DNA of 5,669 bases from Nitrospirota bacterium (GCA_016214375.1 JACROQ010000036.1:1-5669), one strand, 5' to 3'; shown: positions 1 through 5,323, counted from the stretch's first letter. Notes: a model not told the origin generated them from the letters alone. Program-made: numbers and translations.

Positions 1-35
1 GAGGCTATCAAGGTTGGTTTAAACCGGCTACTTGC

Positions 36-587
36 CTATATCGACGAGAGGGTCGCCCCTTTTTCAAAGCCTATATGAAGAGCCTTTTTGTTTAGCTCAA
101 GAAAAGCGTCGGGGACACGGGCAAGGACTGCCTTCTCTATGGCCTCATGAGAAACAATCCTCGTAATCTCCGTGATCAACCCCAGTGATATGATGTTGGC
201 CACTATCTCTTTACCGAGCACATCCCTCGCTGTTGAGATAATCGGAAAGGAGCACACCTTAACATCTCCAGCCGGTACCTTTTTTACCTCATTCGAGTCT
301 ATTAAGAGAATCCCGCCCTTTTTGATATCCTTATGATATTTTGTACATGCCTCCTGCGTCAGGGCCAGCATCGCGTCAATAGATGTCGCTTTCGGATAAT
401 CAATATCCTCGTCACTGATGATAACCTCACTCTTCGATGCGCCACCCCTCGATTCCGGACCGTATGATTGGCTTTGCACTGCCTTCTTGCCGTCATACAT
501 GGCTGCCGCCTCGGCTATTATTATCCCGGCTAAGATCATCCCCTGGCCGCCGGAACCGCTAAACCTTAATTCATATCTATACCCCAT
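36..587 (-). CDS. korC: 2-oxoglutarate:ferredoxin oxidoreductase, gamma subunit
   Basis: This is the gamma subunit of a cytoplasmic four-subunit 2-oxoacid:ferredoxin oxidoreductase, which interconverts a 2-oxoacid plus CoA with acyl-CoA, CO2 and reduced ferredoxin. The 183-residue length is normal for the family. Visible family marks are the N-terminal glycine-rich GSGGQG at residues 11-16, followed by a helix rich in Ala and Ile, and the QSYGPESRGGAS block at about 40-51, typical of gamma domains. The ATG at 587 is chosen because AGGAGTGA lies 9 bases before it, and the protein then begins directly with the conserved beta strand. The gene is last of the visible korDABC series, 14 bases after korB. 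No hairpin terminator follows within the 35 bases left, so the operon may continue outside the window. The family is certain; 2-oxoglutarate as substrate is inferred from gene order and partners, and a branched-chain 2-oxoacid is possible. Confidence 0.9.
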   Translation of the reverse strand: MGYRYELRFSGSGGQGMILAGIIIAEAAAMYDGKKAVQSQSYGPESRGGASKSEVIISDEDIDYPKATSIDAMLALTQEACTKYHKDIKKGGILLIDSNEVKKVPAGDVKVCSFPIISTARDVLGKEIVANIISLGLITEITRIVSHEAIEKAVLARVPDAFLELNKKALHIGFEKGATLSSI

Positions 588-601
588 TCTGTTTCACTCC
601 T

Positions 602-1471
602 TTACTTTGCCTGAACCTTTGTCATCAGTTTTTGATATTCCGCACAATACTCAGGTCTGTCAGACTTGTGGAGAATACCACGTAATAACTTTCCTTCAAG
701 TTCTTCCGGAGAGAGTTTATCTACCTGTTTTACTGAGACTGTCCCTTCTTTTTCAATCTTTTCCATCATCTCAGTGGGACTCTTATACTTATTGAACCTT
801 CCATAGTAGGTTGGGCAGGCATCTATGATATCCACAACCGACGTCCCCTTGTGCATGATGGCCTCGTATATGACCTTCTCTAACTCCTGGAAGTGGTATG
901 CTGTCCCCCTGGCAACAAAGGTCGCACCGGCAGCCCGGGCAAGACTGCATGTATCAAACGGGGGTTCTATACTTCCGTTTCGACTTGTAGTGGAGATCTT
1001 TCCCGGAGGGGTTGTGGGAGATGCCTGACCACTGGTCATTCCGTATACGGCATTGTTATAGACCAGGATCGTCATGTCCATGTTCCGCCGGCAGGCATGA
1101 ATAAAGTGGTTTCCACCTATGGCAAGGGCATCCCCATCTCCGGTCGTCACAATGACATTCAGCCTCGGCTTTGCCAGCTTTAACCCCGTTGCATAGGCGA
1201 GGGCCCTTCCGTGCAGGGTGTGGAGGGTATTAAAGTCTACATAACCCGGGGTCCTGCTGGAACAACCAATCCCGGAGACCATGGCAATATCATCTCTCAA
1301 TAGCCCTGTGGTATGTATCGCACGGAGAAGACATTTGAGCACAATCCCGTGTCCACAACCAGGACACCAGATATGCGGGAGCTTTCCACCTCTGACATAT
1401 GGCGAATAGTTAAAGGGGGCCTTCTTTTTCTTCTTTGCTAAAGGCTTTATCTCTTCCGCGGGTCTACTCAT
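602..1471 (-). CDS. korB: 2-oxoglutarate:ferredoxin oxidoreductase, beta subunit (TPP-binding)
   Basis: This is the beta subunit that binds thiamine diphosphate and one [4Fe-4S] cluster, where 2-oxoacid decarboxylation takes place. With the start used here it has 289 residues. CPGCGHG supplies Cys36 and Cys39, GIGC supplies Cys70 and DACPTYYGR supplies Cys219, matching the four cluster cysteines of beta subunits. The TPP/Mg motif begins with GDGD at 111-114 and ends at the NN of residues 139-140, followed by VYGMTSGQ. The frame is open further upstream to a TTG at 1486, but that TTG sits just before the strong AGGAGG at 1477-1482, so the ATG at 1471, 5 bases after it, is the real start. The N-terminus carries a run of five lysines (residues 13-17) before the conserved domain. 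The gene lies between korA (39-base gap) and korC (14-base gap), so translation from one mRNA is expected. Confidence 0.93.
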   Translation of the reverse strand: MSRPAEEIKPLAKKKKKAPFNYSPYVRGGKLPHIWCPGCGHGIVLKCLLRAIHTTGLLRDDIAMVSGIGCSSRTPGYVDFNTLHTLHGRALAYATGLKLAKPRLNVIVTTGDGDALAIGGNHFIHACRRNMDMTILVYNNAVYGMTSGQASPTTPPGKISTTSRNGSIEPPFDTCSLARAAGATFVARGTAYHFQELEKVIYEAIMHKGTSVVDIIDACPTYYGRFNKYKSPTEMMEKIEKEGTVSVKQVDKLSPEELEGKLLRGILHKSDRPEYCAEYQKLMTKVQAK

Positions 1472-1476
1472 CCTTA

Positions 1477-1482
1477 CCTCCT
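1477..1482 (-). promoter_or_regulatory. Ribosome binding site of korB (sets the start)
   Basis: AGGAGG on the minus strand lies 5 bases before the ATG at 1471. It sits inside the possible TTG-initiated extension (1486-1472), which argues that this extension is not translated as part of KorB. Confidence 0.8.
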
Positions 1483-1510
1483 CCAATTCTCTCTACAAAG
1501 GGTAACCAAT

Positions 1511-2713
1511 CTATCCGTCCAACATATCCCTTTCAACCATCATCTCTCCCATCTTAGAACCTGGAGATGAGGGCTTTAAACCATTTCCTGTGATGCATTC
1601 TATAATCTGAACAGGTTTGATAGGTTCAGTATCTACCCTGAAGATCCCTTTCACCTCGCATTTCCCCCGGGAAGCCCTTTCTACCTCGTACACAATCTGC
1701 CCCATATTCATCTCCGGGACAATAATAGCCTTTACCCTGCCCGCTAACTCCTCGACAGCCCTGTCAGGGAATGGCCATATCGTCAATGGTCTTAAAAGTC
1801 CTGCCTTTATCCCCTTCTTCCTGAGTTCCTTTACAGCAAATTTGGCAGACTTAGCCGAAACCCCATAGGCAAAGATCCCCACCTCTGCATCATCAAGATG
1901 GTACTCCTCGTTCTTCCATATCCTCTCTTTATTGTCATCGACCTTCCGTAGGAGCCTGATGCAAGCCTCCTCTATTAACTGAGTGTTGTTCGTGGGAAAA
2001 CCATCAGCCGCATGGTAGAGTCCGGTGACATGAAATCTGTAACCATCACCGTAAGAGGCTAACGGGGCGATGTCGCCGCCTTTGGCATCATAAGGCTTAT
2101 ATTCAGCGGGTGAACAGGTCGGCACACGTCTCGCGACAACCTCTATCTCCCCTGGAGCCGGTATCGTAACTGCCTCTCTCATACGTCCAATAATCTCATC
2201 ATAAAGGAGGATCACCGGTGTCCTGTAGATCTCTGACAGATTAAAGGCCCTTACGGTTTCATGGAATATCTCCTCTACAGAGGCCGGTGTCAGGACGATT
2301 GCAGGATGATCTCCATGGGTTCCCCATTTAGTCTGCATCACGTCAGACTGACTTGGGCCTGTCGGGAAACCGGTTGAGGGACCGCTCCTCATCACGTTCA
2401 CGATAACGCAGGGGACCTCTGTCATACAGGCAAAACCCAATCCCTCCTGCATCAATGAGAATCCAGGACCGCTTGTTGCCGTCATCGACTTAAGCCCGCC
2501 AAGTGAGGCCCCCACAATAGCACATATACTGGCTATCTCATCTTCCATCTGGATAAAGGCCCCACCCATCCTGGGAAGTCTCGCCCCACAGATTTCCATT
2601 ATCTCTGTTGAAGGTGTTATGGGATATCCGGCGTAGAATCTGCAGCCTGCATACAACGCCCCTTCAGTACATGCCTCGTTTCCCTGTATAAACTTTTTCT
2701 TATTACCTGCCAT
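1511..2713 (-). CDS. korA: 2-oxoglutarate:ferredoxin oxidoreductase, alpha subunit
   Basis: This is the alpha subunit, which carries the pyrimidine-binding domain of the TPP site and the CoA-side domain. The product has 400 residues. The N-terminal block GNEACTEGALYAGCRFYAGY at residues 11-30 runs into PITPSTEIME, the classical 2-oxoacid:acceptor oxidoreductase alpha signature. The acidic MEDEIAS follows at about 56-62 and TSGPGFSLM at about 80-88. A C-terminal transketolase-C-like domain begins near the stretch EVGIFAYGVSAKSAK and includes LLRPLTIWPFP. The ATG at 2713 is chosen because AGGAGTAGGGGG precedes it and the upstream reading overlaps korD in another frame. The gap to korD is 10 bases. 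The PSTGFPTGPSQSDV segment with KWGTHGDHP is typical of KorA/VorB-like subunits rather than pyruvate enzymes. The substrate is most likely 2-oxoglutarate, given the D-A-B-C order seen in kor/oor operons. Confidence 0.92.
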   Translation of the reverse strand: MAGNKKKFIQGNEACTEGALYAGCRFYAGYPITPSTEIMEICGARLPRMGGAFIQMEDEIASICAIVGASLGGLKSMTATSGPGFSLMQEGLGFACMTEVPCVIVNVMRSGPSTGFPTGPSQSDVMQTKWGTHGDHPAIVLTPASVEEIFHETVRAFNLSEIYRTPVILLYDEIIGRMREAVTIPAPGEIEVVARRVPTCSPAEYKPYDAKGGDIAPLASYGDGYRFHVTGLYHAADGFPTNNTQLIEEACIRLLRKVDDNKERIWKNEEYHLDDAEVGIFAYGVSAKSAKFAVKELRKKGIKAGLLRPLTIWPFPDRAVEELAGRVKAIIVPEMNMGQIVYEVERASRGKCEVKGIFRVDTEPIKPVQIIECITGNGLKPSSPGSKMGEMMVERDMLDG

Positions 2714-2723
2714 ATCGTTCCCC

Positions 2724-2930
2724 CTACTCCTCAAAGACCTGGATCGCAAAATCAGGACACCTGTTGTCGCACAACTGGCACCCATTACAGGCATCTAACT
2801 CCTTCACAGCCACCATATTCCCATCCATCGTCAGGACATTGGTTGGACAGAAATCCACACAAAGACTACACCCCTTGCATAGCCTTTCATCAATCTCGAT
2901 CCTGAATATCCTCTTTTCTGCAACAGCCAT
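2724..2930 (-). CDS. korD: 2-oxoglutarate:ferredoxin oxidoreductase, delta (ferredoxin) subunit
   Basis: This small 68-residue subunit carries two [4Fe-4S] clusters and passes electrons between the beta subunit and free ferredoxin. It has two clear cluster motifs: C18-x2-C21-x2-C24-x3-C28-P and C48-x2-C51-x2-C54-x3-C58-P. The spacing between them is compact, as in bacterial-type delta subunits. The frame stays open far upstream, but that stretch is the tRNA gene read in a protein frame. The ATG at 2930 has a GGGGG purine run about 5 bases before it and gives a protein of normal length (MAVAEKRIFRIEID...). It is the first protein gene of the kor operon, 32 bases after the 3' end of tRNA-Val and 10 bases before korA. 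A role as an unrelated stand-alone ferredoxin is unlikely, given the operon. Confidence 0.92.
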   Translation of the reverse strand: MAVAEKRIFRIEIDERLCKGCSLCVDFCPTNVLTMDGNMVAVKELDACNGCQLCDNRCPDFAIQVFEE

Positions 2931-2962
2931 AACTGCCCCCTTTATCTTAGAATAAGACCTAA

Positions 2963-3034
2963 TAGGCGATGCAGGTATCGAACCTGCGACCTCTTCCGTG
3001 TGAAGGAAGCGCTCTACCACTGAGCTAATCGCCC
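2963..3034 (-). tRNA. tRNA-Val (anticodon CAC)
   Basis: The minus strand folds into a complete 72-base cloverleaf. The acceptor stem is GGGCGAT with ATCGCCT (one G-U pair at the end) and discriminator A. The D arm is GCTC-AGTGGTA-GAGC, the anticodon arm CTTCC-TTCACAC-GGAAG, the variable region AGGTC and the T arm GCAGG-TTCGATA-CCTGC. The anticodon CAC at 3000-3002 reads the valine codon GUG. The 3' CCA is not encoded (TT follows the discriminator), so CCA must be added after transcription. The gene stands 32 bases upstream of korD on the same strand, with no terminator between. Confidence 0.96.
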
Positions 3035-3080
3035 TTATGCCTACTCTACTTATAAGAATAGACATTTTGTGAAGTAGTAT

Positions 3081-3110
3081 AAAATAACATATCTCAAACG
3101 AGATGGTCAA
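3081..3110 (-). promoter_or_regulatory. Candidate promoter for tRNA-Val and the kor operon
   Basis: On the minus strand, TTGACC (3110-3105, 5 of 6 to the -35 consensus) is separated by 18 bases from TATTTT (3086-3081, 4 of 6), with an extended -10 TG one base before the hexamer. Transcription would begin near 3074, about 40 bases before the tRNA. The spacer holds the perfect inverted repeat ATCTC-AAAC-GAGAT at 3091-3104. This was read by eye; no transcription data support it. Confidence 0.4.
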
Positions 3111-3190
3111 GAACTTTGTATTGTCAAGACGTTATGTCTGATACAGGGAAAATAAAAATTTTTTACGAAAAATACTAAAGTTTGCAGACT

Positions 3191-3212
3191 GGTATACCGT
3201 TTGTACATGTAC
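3191..3212. promoter_or_regulatory. Two adjacent perfect palindromes, possible operator
   Basis: GGTATACC (3191-3198) and GTACATGTAC (3203-3212) are both perfect palindromes, 4 bases apart, in the AT-rich gap between the divergent tRNA/kor unit and the small winged-helix gene. They lie about 50-70 bases before that gene's start codon, where an operator would be expected. The inner TACATGTA recurs at 3581-3588, at the promoter of the next gene. No convincing -35/-10 pair was found for the small gene itself. Confidence 0.3.
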
Positions 3213-3262
3213 TTCATTATCCTCAATAACTATTAACCACTACTTATTAAAGGAGAATAAAG

Positions 3263-3439
3263 ATGAAAGAGCCAATCAATGAGGTATCAAAAAAGATTTT
3301 AGATCTCGTAGCAGAAAAGGGTGACGTTACCCTCTTTGAGCTGGAACAGTCCTTAGATGTTTCCTACAACCTCATTTTTTTGGCAATAGACAGCATGGTC
3401 ACAAACAATCAAATCCATCTATCCTTTTCAACTCCTTAA
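3263..3439 (+). CDS. Small winged-helix-like protein, 58 residues
   Basis: This short gene encodes 58 residues, starting MKEPINEVSKKILDLVAEKG. The ATG has AGGAG (3251-3255) 7 bases before it, a good bacterial ribosome binding site. The pattern is helix (about 5-18), a short GDVTLFELEQSL turn-helix (20-31), a second helix, SYNLIFLAIDSMVTNN (34-49), then a short beta-like end, QIHLSF. This matches the layout of a minimal winged helix-turn-helix, like the small bacterial DUF2582 family (recalled, not searched). It would bind DNA or a partner protein; the target is unknown. It lacks the extended C-terminal wing of larger relatives. No terminator is visible after the stop, so it could read through towards the HARE-HTH gene, although that gene has its own promoter candidates 80-120 bases downstream. 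That it is a gene is fairly likely; the fold is an inference. Confidence 0.65.
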   Translation: MKEPINEVSKKILDLVAEKGDVTLFELEQSLDVSYNLIFLAIDSMVTNNQIHLSFSTP

Positions 3440-3515
3440 TAATATATCAATTTCAACCCGCTACGTTTACCATCTCCATCGCAAAACATACACCATTTTA
3501 CATGAGCAGACAGAC

Positions 3516-3543
3516 TTAATACATATTAATTTTATGCTATAAT
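3516..3543 (+). promoter_or_regulatory. Candidate upstream promoter (P1) of the HARE-HTH gene
   Basis: A perfect extended -10, TGCTATAAT (3535-3543), is preceded at 16 bases by the weak -35 TTAATA (3516-3521, 4 of 6). Transcription would begin near 3550, giving a leader of about 73 bases to the ATG at 3623. Extended -10 promoters tolerate weak -35 boxes. Confidence 0.4.
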
Positions 3544-3562
3544 AAAAAAAACATAAAAATGC

Positions 3563-3592
3563 TTGACAAAAATTCTATATTACATGTATATT
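3563..3592 (+). promoter_or_regulatory. Candidate main promoter (P2) of the HARE-HTH gene
   Basis: A perfect TTGACA (3563-3568) is followed after 18 bases by TATATT (3587-3592, 5 of 6). Transcription would start near 3599, about 24 bases before the ATG at 3623. The palindrome TACATGTA (3581-3588) overlaps the upstream edge of the -10, a position suited to repression. Placing a promoter here also argues against translation starting at the in-frame TTG at 3563. Confidence 0.6.
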
Positions 3593-3622
3593 AAAAATTG
3601 TATGTATCAAGAAGGGGTCTTG

Positions 3623-4126
3623 ATGGATGAATTGGCGGATATACTAAGCGGATTAGAACAGCGGATCAATATGTACAAGAATAAGTTGATAGACCTTCAG
3701 AAAAAACGCGACCGCTTGGATGATGAGATCAAAACAGCCAAGAAATACTTAGAGTTAGCAGAGACCCTCTTCAGAGTCGAGAAAAATAAGGCGCGTTCAG
3801 CAACCCCGCCGCAGGTCCAGACAGAAGATCAAGAAAAAGCGACAACAAAAGGAAGTGAAGAGACTAAGGACGTTTTGTTCAGAACCGTTAAATTTTCAGG
3901 GATAAGCATACCCCAAGCCACTTATCTCCTTCTAAGAGAAGAGGGAAAACCACTTCACGCAAAAGAGATCTATCAACGCCTCGTAGAAGGAGGAGTCAAA
4001 ATAAGGAGTAAGACACCGGTTACATCAATATCCATTTCTTTAAACAGGGATAAGAGATTCTTAAGGATTGCACCAAACACCTATCGTCTTGCCGACACAG
4101 AGGTGCAAAGGGAGGAAAGGAGGTGA
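3623..4126 (+). CDS. Coiled-coil plus HARE-HTH domain protein
   Basis: The product is 167 residues in three parts. Residues about 4-55 are a charged helix with heptad-like hydrophobic spacing (LSGLEQRINMYKNKLIDLQ...), likely a dimerising coiled coil. Residues about 56-85 are a polar, Pro/Thr/Glu/Lys-rich linker. Residues about 96-156 resemble a HARE-HTH winged helix, the module found in RNA polymerase delta, ASXL proteins and some restriction enzymes: LLREEGKPLHAKEIYQRLVEGG, then TPVTSISISLNRDKRFLRIAPNTYRLAD. The ATG at 3623 is chosen for GAAGGGG 5 bases upstream and because earlier in-frame starts overlap the promoter. The tail (QREERR) is highly charged, partly because its AGG-AGG codons form the ribosome binding site of the next gene. 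A nucleoid or transcription-associated role is inferred; no enzyme motif is seen. Confidence 0.85.
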   Translation: MDELADILSGLEQRINMYKNKLIDLQKKRDRLDDEIKTAKKYLELAETLFRVEKNKARSATPPQVQTEDQEKATTKGSEETKDVLFRTVKFSGISIPQATYLLLREEGKPLHAKEIYQRLVEGGVKIRSKTPVTSISISLNRDKRFLRIAPNTYRLADTEVQREERR

Positions 4127-4127
4127 T
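4115..4127 (+). promoter_or_regulatory. Very strong ribosome binding site of the lysine-rich peptide gene
   Basis: GAAAGGAGGTGAT is a 13-base perfect complement of the usual bacterial 16S rRNA 3' end. Its GGAGG core lies 9 bases before the TTG at 4133. It contains the last arginine codons and the TGA stop of the HARE-HTH gene, which suggests translational coupling. Confidence 0.85.
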
Positions 4128-4132
4128 AGACA

Positions 4133-4234
4133 TTGGCCACCGCAAAGAAAAAGGCCCCGGCTAAAAAGAAGGCTGCTGCGAAAAAACCTGCTGCCAAAAA
4201 GAGTACAAGCAAAAAGACTTCAAAGAAGAAATAG
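4133..4234 (+). CDS. Lysine/alanine-rich histone H1-like peptide, 33 residues
   Basis: The reading frame from a TTG start encodes 33 residues beginning MATAKKKAPAKKKAAAKKPA and ending STSKKTSKKK. The composition is 15 Lys, 9 Ala, 3 Ser, 3 Thr, 2 Pro and Met, with no acidic, aromatic or large hydrophobic residue after the first. This is like the C-terminal tail of histone H1 and of bacterial H1-like proteins such as Hc2 or AlgP repeats, which bind DNA non-specifically; a nucleoid role is inferred. Support for translation comes from the 13-base ribosome binding site before it and the terminator 24 bases after its stop. It lies in the same frame as the HARE-HTH gene, separated by two consecutive stops (TGA TAG at 4124-4129), so it may be a detached tail of that protein or a separate co-translated partner. 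The +1 frame also gives a basic peptide but lacks a ribosome binding site. Confidence 0.72.
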   Translation: MATAKKKAPAKKKAAAKKPAAKKSTSKKTSKKK

Positions 4235-4258
4235 CGTCAGACAATCCTTCTTTTAAAA

Positions 4259-4295
4259 GGGGGTCTCTTTTCTCATAGAGACCCCCTAATTTTTT
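4259..4295 (+). terminator. Rho-independent terminator, probably two-way
   Basis: GGGGGTCTCT (4259-4268) pairs perfectly with AGAGACCCCC (4277-4286) around an 8-base loop, followed by TAAT and a run of six T (4290-4295). It ends the HARE-HTH/lysine-rich unit. On the minus strand the same hairpin is followed by four T (4258-4255), so it can also stop lpxC transcripts arriving from the right, whose stop codon is 29 bases away. Confidence 0.9.
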
Positions 4296-4315
4296 ATTCA
4301 TGTTACCGTTTCTTT

Positions 4316-5185
4316 TTATACGATGAGCCCCTTCTCACTCTGACCGACTTCTATCCACTTGTCGCTGTTGTCAAGGATGGCTGTTGCAAGCCTGGTATTC
4401 AGATTATGACCAGAGCGATAGGCTGTAATATGGCCTATGAATGACATTGAAAGTAGAGACATATCCCCTATCAGATCCAGCACCTTATGCCGAATAAATT
4501 CATCGTCATACCTTAATCCTTCTTCATTCAATATCTCGAGGTCTCCAAGGATAATCACATTGTTAAGTGACCCTCCCTTACCCAACCCCTTCTCCTGAAG
4601 GGTTATCACATCTTTAAGAAAACCAAATGTCCGGGCAGGGGCTATCTCCTTGATAAAACTATCGATAGAATAATGATAAACAAACCTCTGCTTATTTAAC
4701 AACGGGTGATCAAAATCCATAAGATAGGTAATCGCTGGAAATGGGGAGGGTTCTATCCTGATATAACGGTCCCGCTCTATAATCTCGATGGGTTCCACTA
4801 TCTTTATATGTGGTTTAATCTTGTCTTGCTGGATTACTCCACTCCTCAGGATCAGTTCTACGAAGGGATAGGCGCTCCCGTCCATGATGGGGACTTCAGG
4901 AGAATCTACCTCAACATACAAATTATCGATATGAAGACCGGCGATTGCAGCAAGCAGGTGCTCAACGGTCTGAATACTCGATCCGTTCAGCCCTAGTGTA
5001 GAAGAATAATCTGTGGCTACTATATTGCCTACCCGAGCATTAACACTCGTTTTTTTGTCATTTCTTATAAACACTATCCCTGAGTCAGGCGGGGCCGGAG
5101 ACAGACGGAGGGATACATTAATACCTGTATGCAGGCCGACCCCCATACACTCCACAGAATCTTTTATTGTTCTCTGATATCGCAT
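4316..5185 (-). CDS. lpxC: UDP-3-O-acyl-N-acetylglucosamine deacetylase
   Basis: LpxC is the zinc enzyme that removes acetate from UDP-3-O-acyl-GlcNAc, the committed step of lipid A synthesis in the cytoplasm. The product is 289 residues, near the usual 300. The start MRYQRTIKDSVECMGVGLHTG is the normal N-terminus. VEHLLAAIAGLHIDN supplies Glu75 and zinc ligand His76. RHKVLDLIGD supplies zinc ligands His233 and Asp237. RSGHNLN supplies His260, the general acid/base. All key residues are therefore present and the enzyme should be active. It is stand-alone, without the FabZ fusion found in some lineages. It converges on the lysine-rich peptide gene with a shared terminator and diverges from queE. 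No Shine-Dalgarno sequence precedes the ATG at 5185; a perfect TATAAT sits only three bases before it. The next in-frame ATG (Met14) would remove conserved residues, so 5185 is retained. Confidence 0.96.
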   Translation of the reverse strand: MRYQRTIKDSVECMGVGLHTGINVSLRLSPAPPDSGIVFIRNDKKTSVNARVGNIVATDYSSTLGLNGSSIQTVEHLLAAIAGLHIDNLYVEVDSPEVPIMDGSAYPFVELILRSGVIQQDKIKPHIKIVEPIEIIERDRYIRIEPSPFPAITYLMDFDHPLLNKQRFVYHYSIDSFIKEIAPARTFGFLKDVITLQEKGLGKGGSLNNVIILGDLEILNEEGLRYDDEFIRHKVLDLIGDMSLLSMSFIGHITAYRSGHNLNTRLATAILDNSDKWIEVGQSEKGLIV

Positions 5186-5188
5186 TGT

Positions 5189-5217
5189 ATTATAATGGTT
5201 TTATAATAACAACAGCA
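5189..5217 (-). promoter_or_regulatory. Candidate -35/-10 pair close to the lpxC start
   Basis: On the minus strand, TTGCTG (5217-5212, 3 of 6) stands 17 bases from a perfect TATAAT (5194-5189). Transcription would start near 5182, at or just inside the start codon, which does not fit well with the LpxC N-terminus. Either the RNA starts unusually close to the -10 (leaderless), or this TATAAT is chance in AT-rich DNA and the true promoter lies further upstream. Confidence 0.25.
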
Positions 5218-5294
5218 AGTGTTATACCATAATCAATTTTATGTAAATATTAATATTATCAATTAGTTATAGTAGAGTTTATATCCGAGGCATG

Positions 5295-5323
5295 TTGCAA
5301 AATTACAACAACCATCTTCTAAT
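5295..5323 (+). promoter_or_regulatory. Candidate promoter of queE
   Basis: TTGCAA (5295-5300, 4 of 6) and TCTAAT (5318-5323, 5 of 6) are separated by an ideal 17 bases. Transcription would begin near 5330 and the leader would contain the whole 64-base inverted repeat at 5357-5420. Read by eye only. Confidence 0.35.

Noticed and set aside
16..25. GGTTTAAACC palindrome after korC as a terminator
   Set aside because: The 10-base palindrome has no loop and no U-run follows in the korC direction; it may be chance or a site whose context lies outside the window.
418..795. Plus-strand open frame opposite korC and korB
   Set aside because: It is antisense to two well-supported genes, has no recognisable domain and its sequence follows from the codons of the opposite strand.
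825..1183. Plus-strand open frames opposite korB
   Set aside because: They overlap each other and lie within the conserved TPP and iron-sulfur coding region of korB; no ribosome binding site or family resemblance.
1617..1868. Plus-strand open frame opposite korA
   Set aside because: Antisense to the conserved C-terminal domain of korA, with no independent support.
2764..2955. Plus-strand open frame opposite korD
   Set aside because: Antisense to korD; no recognisable motif.
2931..3110. Long N-terminal extension of korD
   Set aside because: The extension is the tRNA-Val gene and its upstream region read in a protein frame; the ATG at 2930 has its own ribosome binding site and gives a normal-length ferredoxin.
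3563..3622. Earlier TTG or ATG starts for the HARE-HTH gene
   Set aside because: The TTG at 3563 is the -35 box itself, and the ATG at 3602 has no ribosome binding site; the ATG at 3623 has GAAGGGG at proper distance.
4068..4256. Arginine/lysine-rich frame overlapping the end of the HARE-HTH gene
   Set aside because: It is the shifted reading of lysine codons in the peptide gene at 4133-4234; its start lies inside the HARE-HTH domain and it runs to the base of the terminator hairpin.
4706..4996. Plus-strand open frame opposite lpxC
   Set aside because: Antisense to the conserved lpxC sequence; no motif or ribosome binding site.
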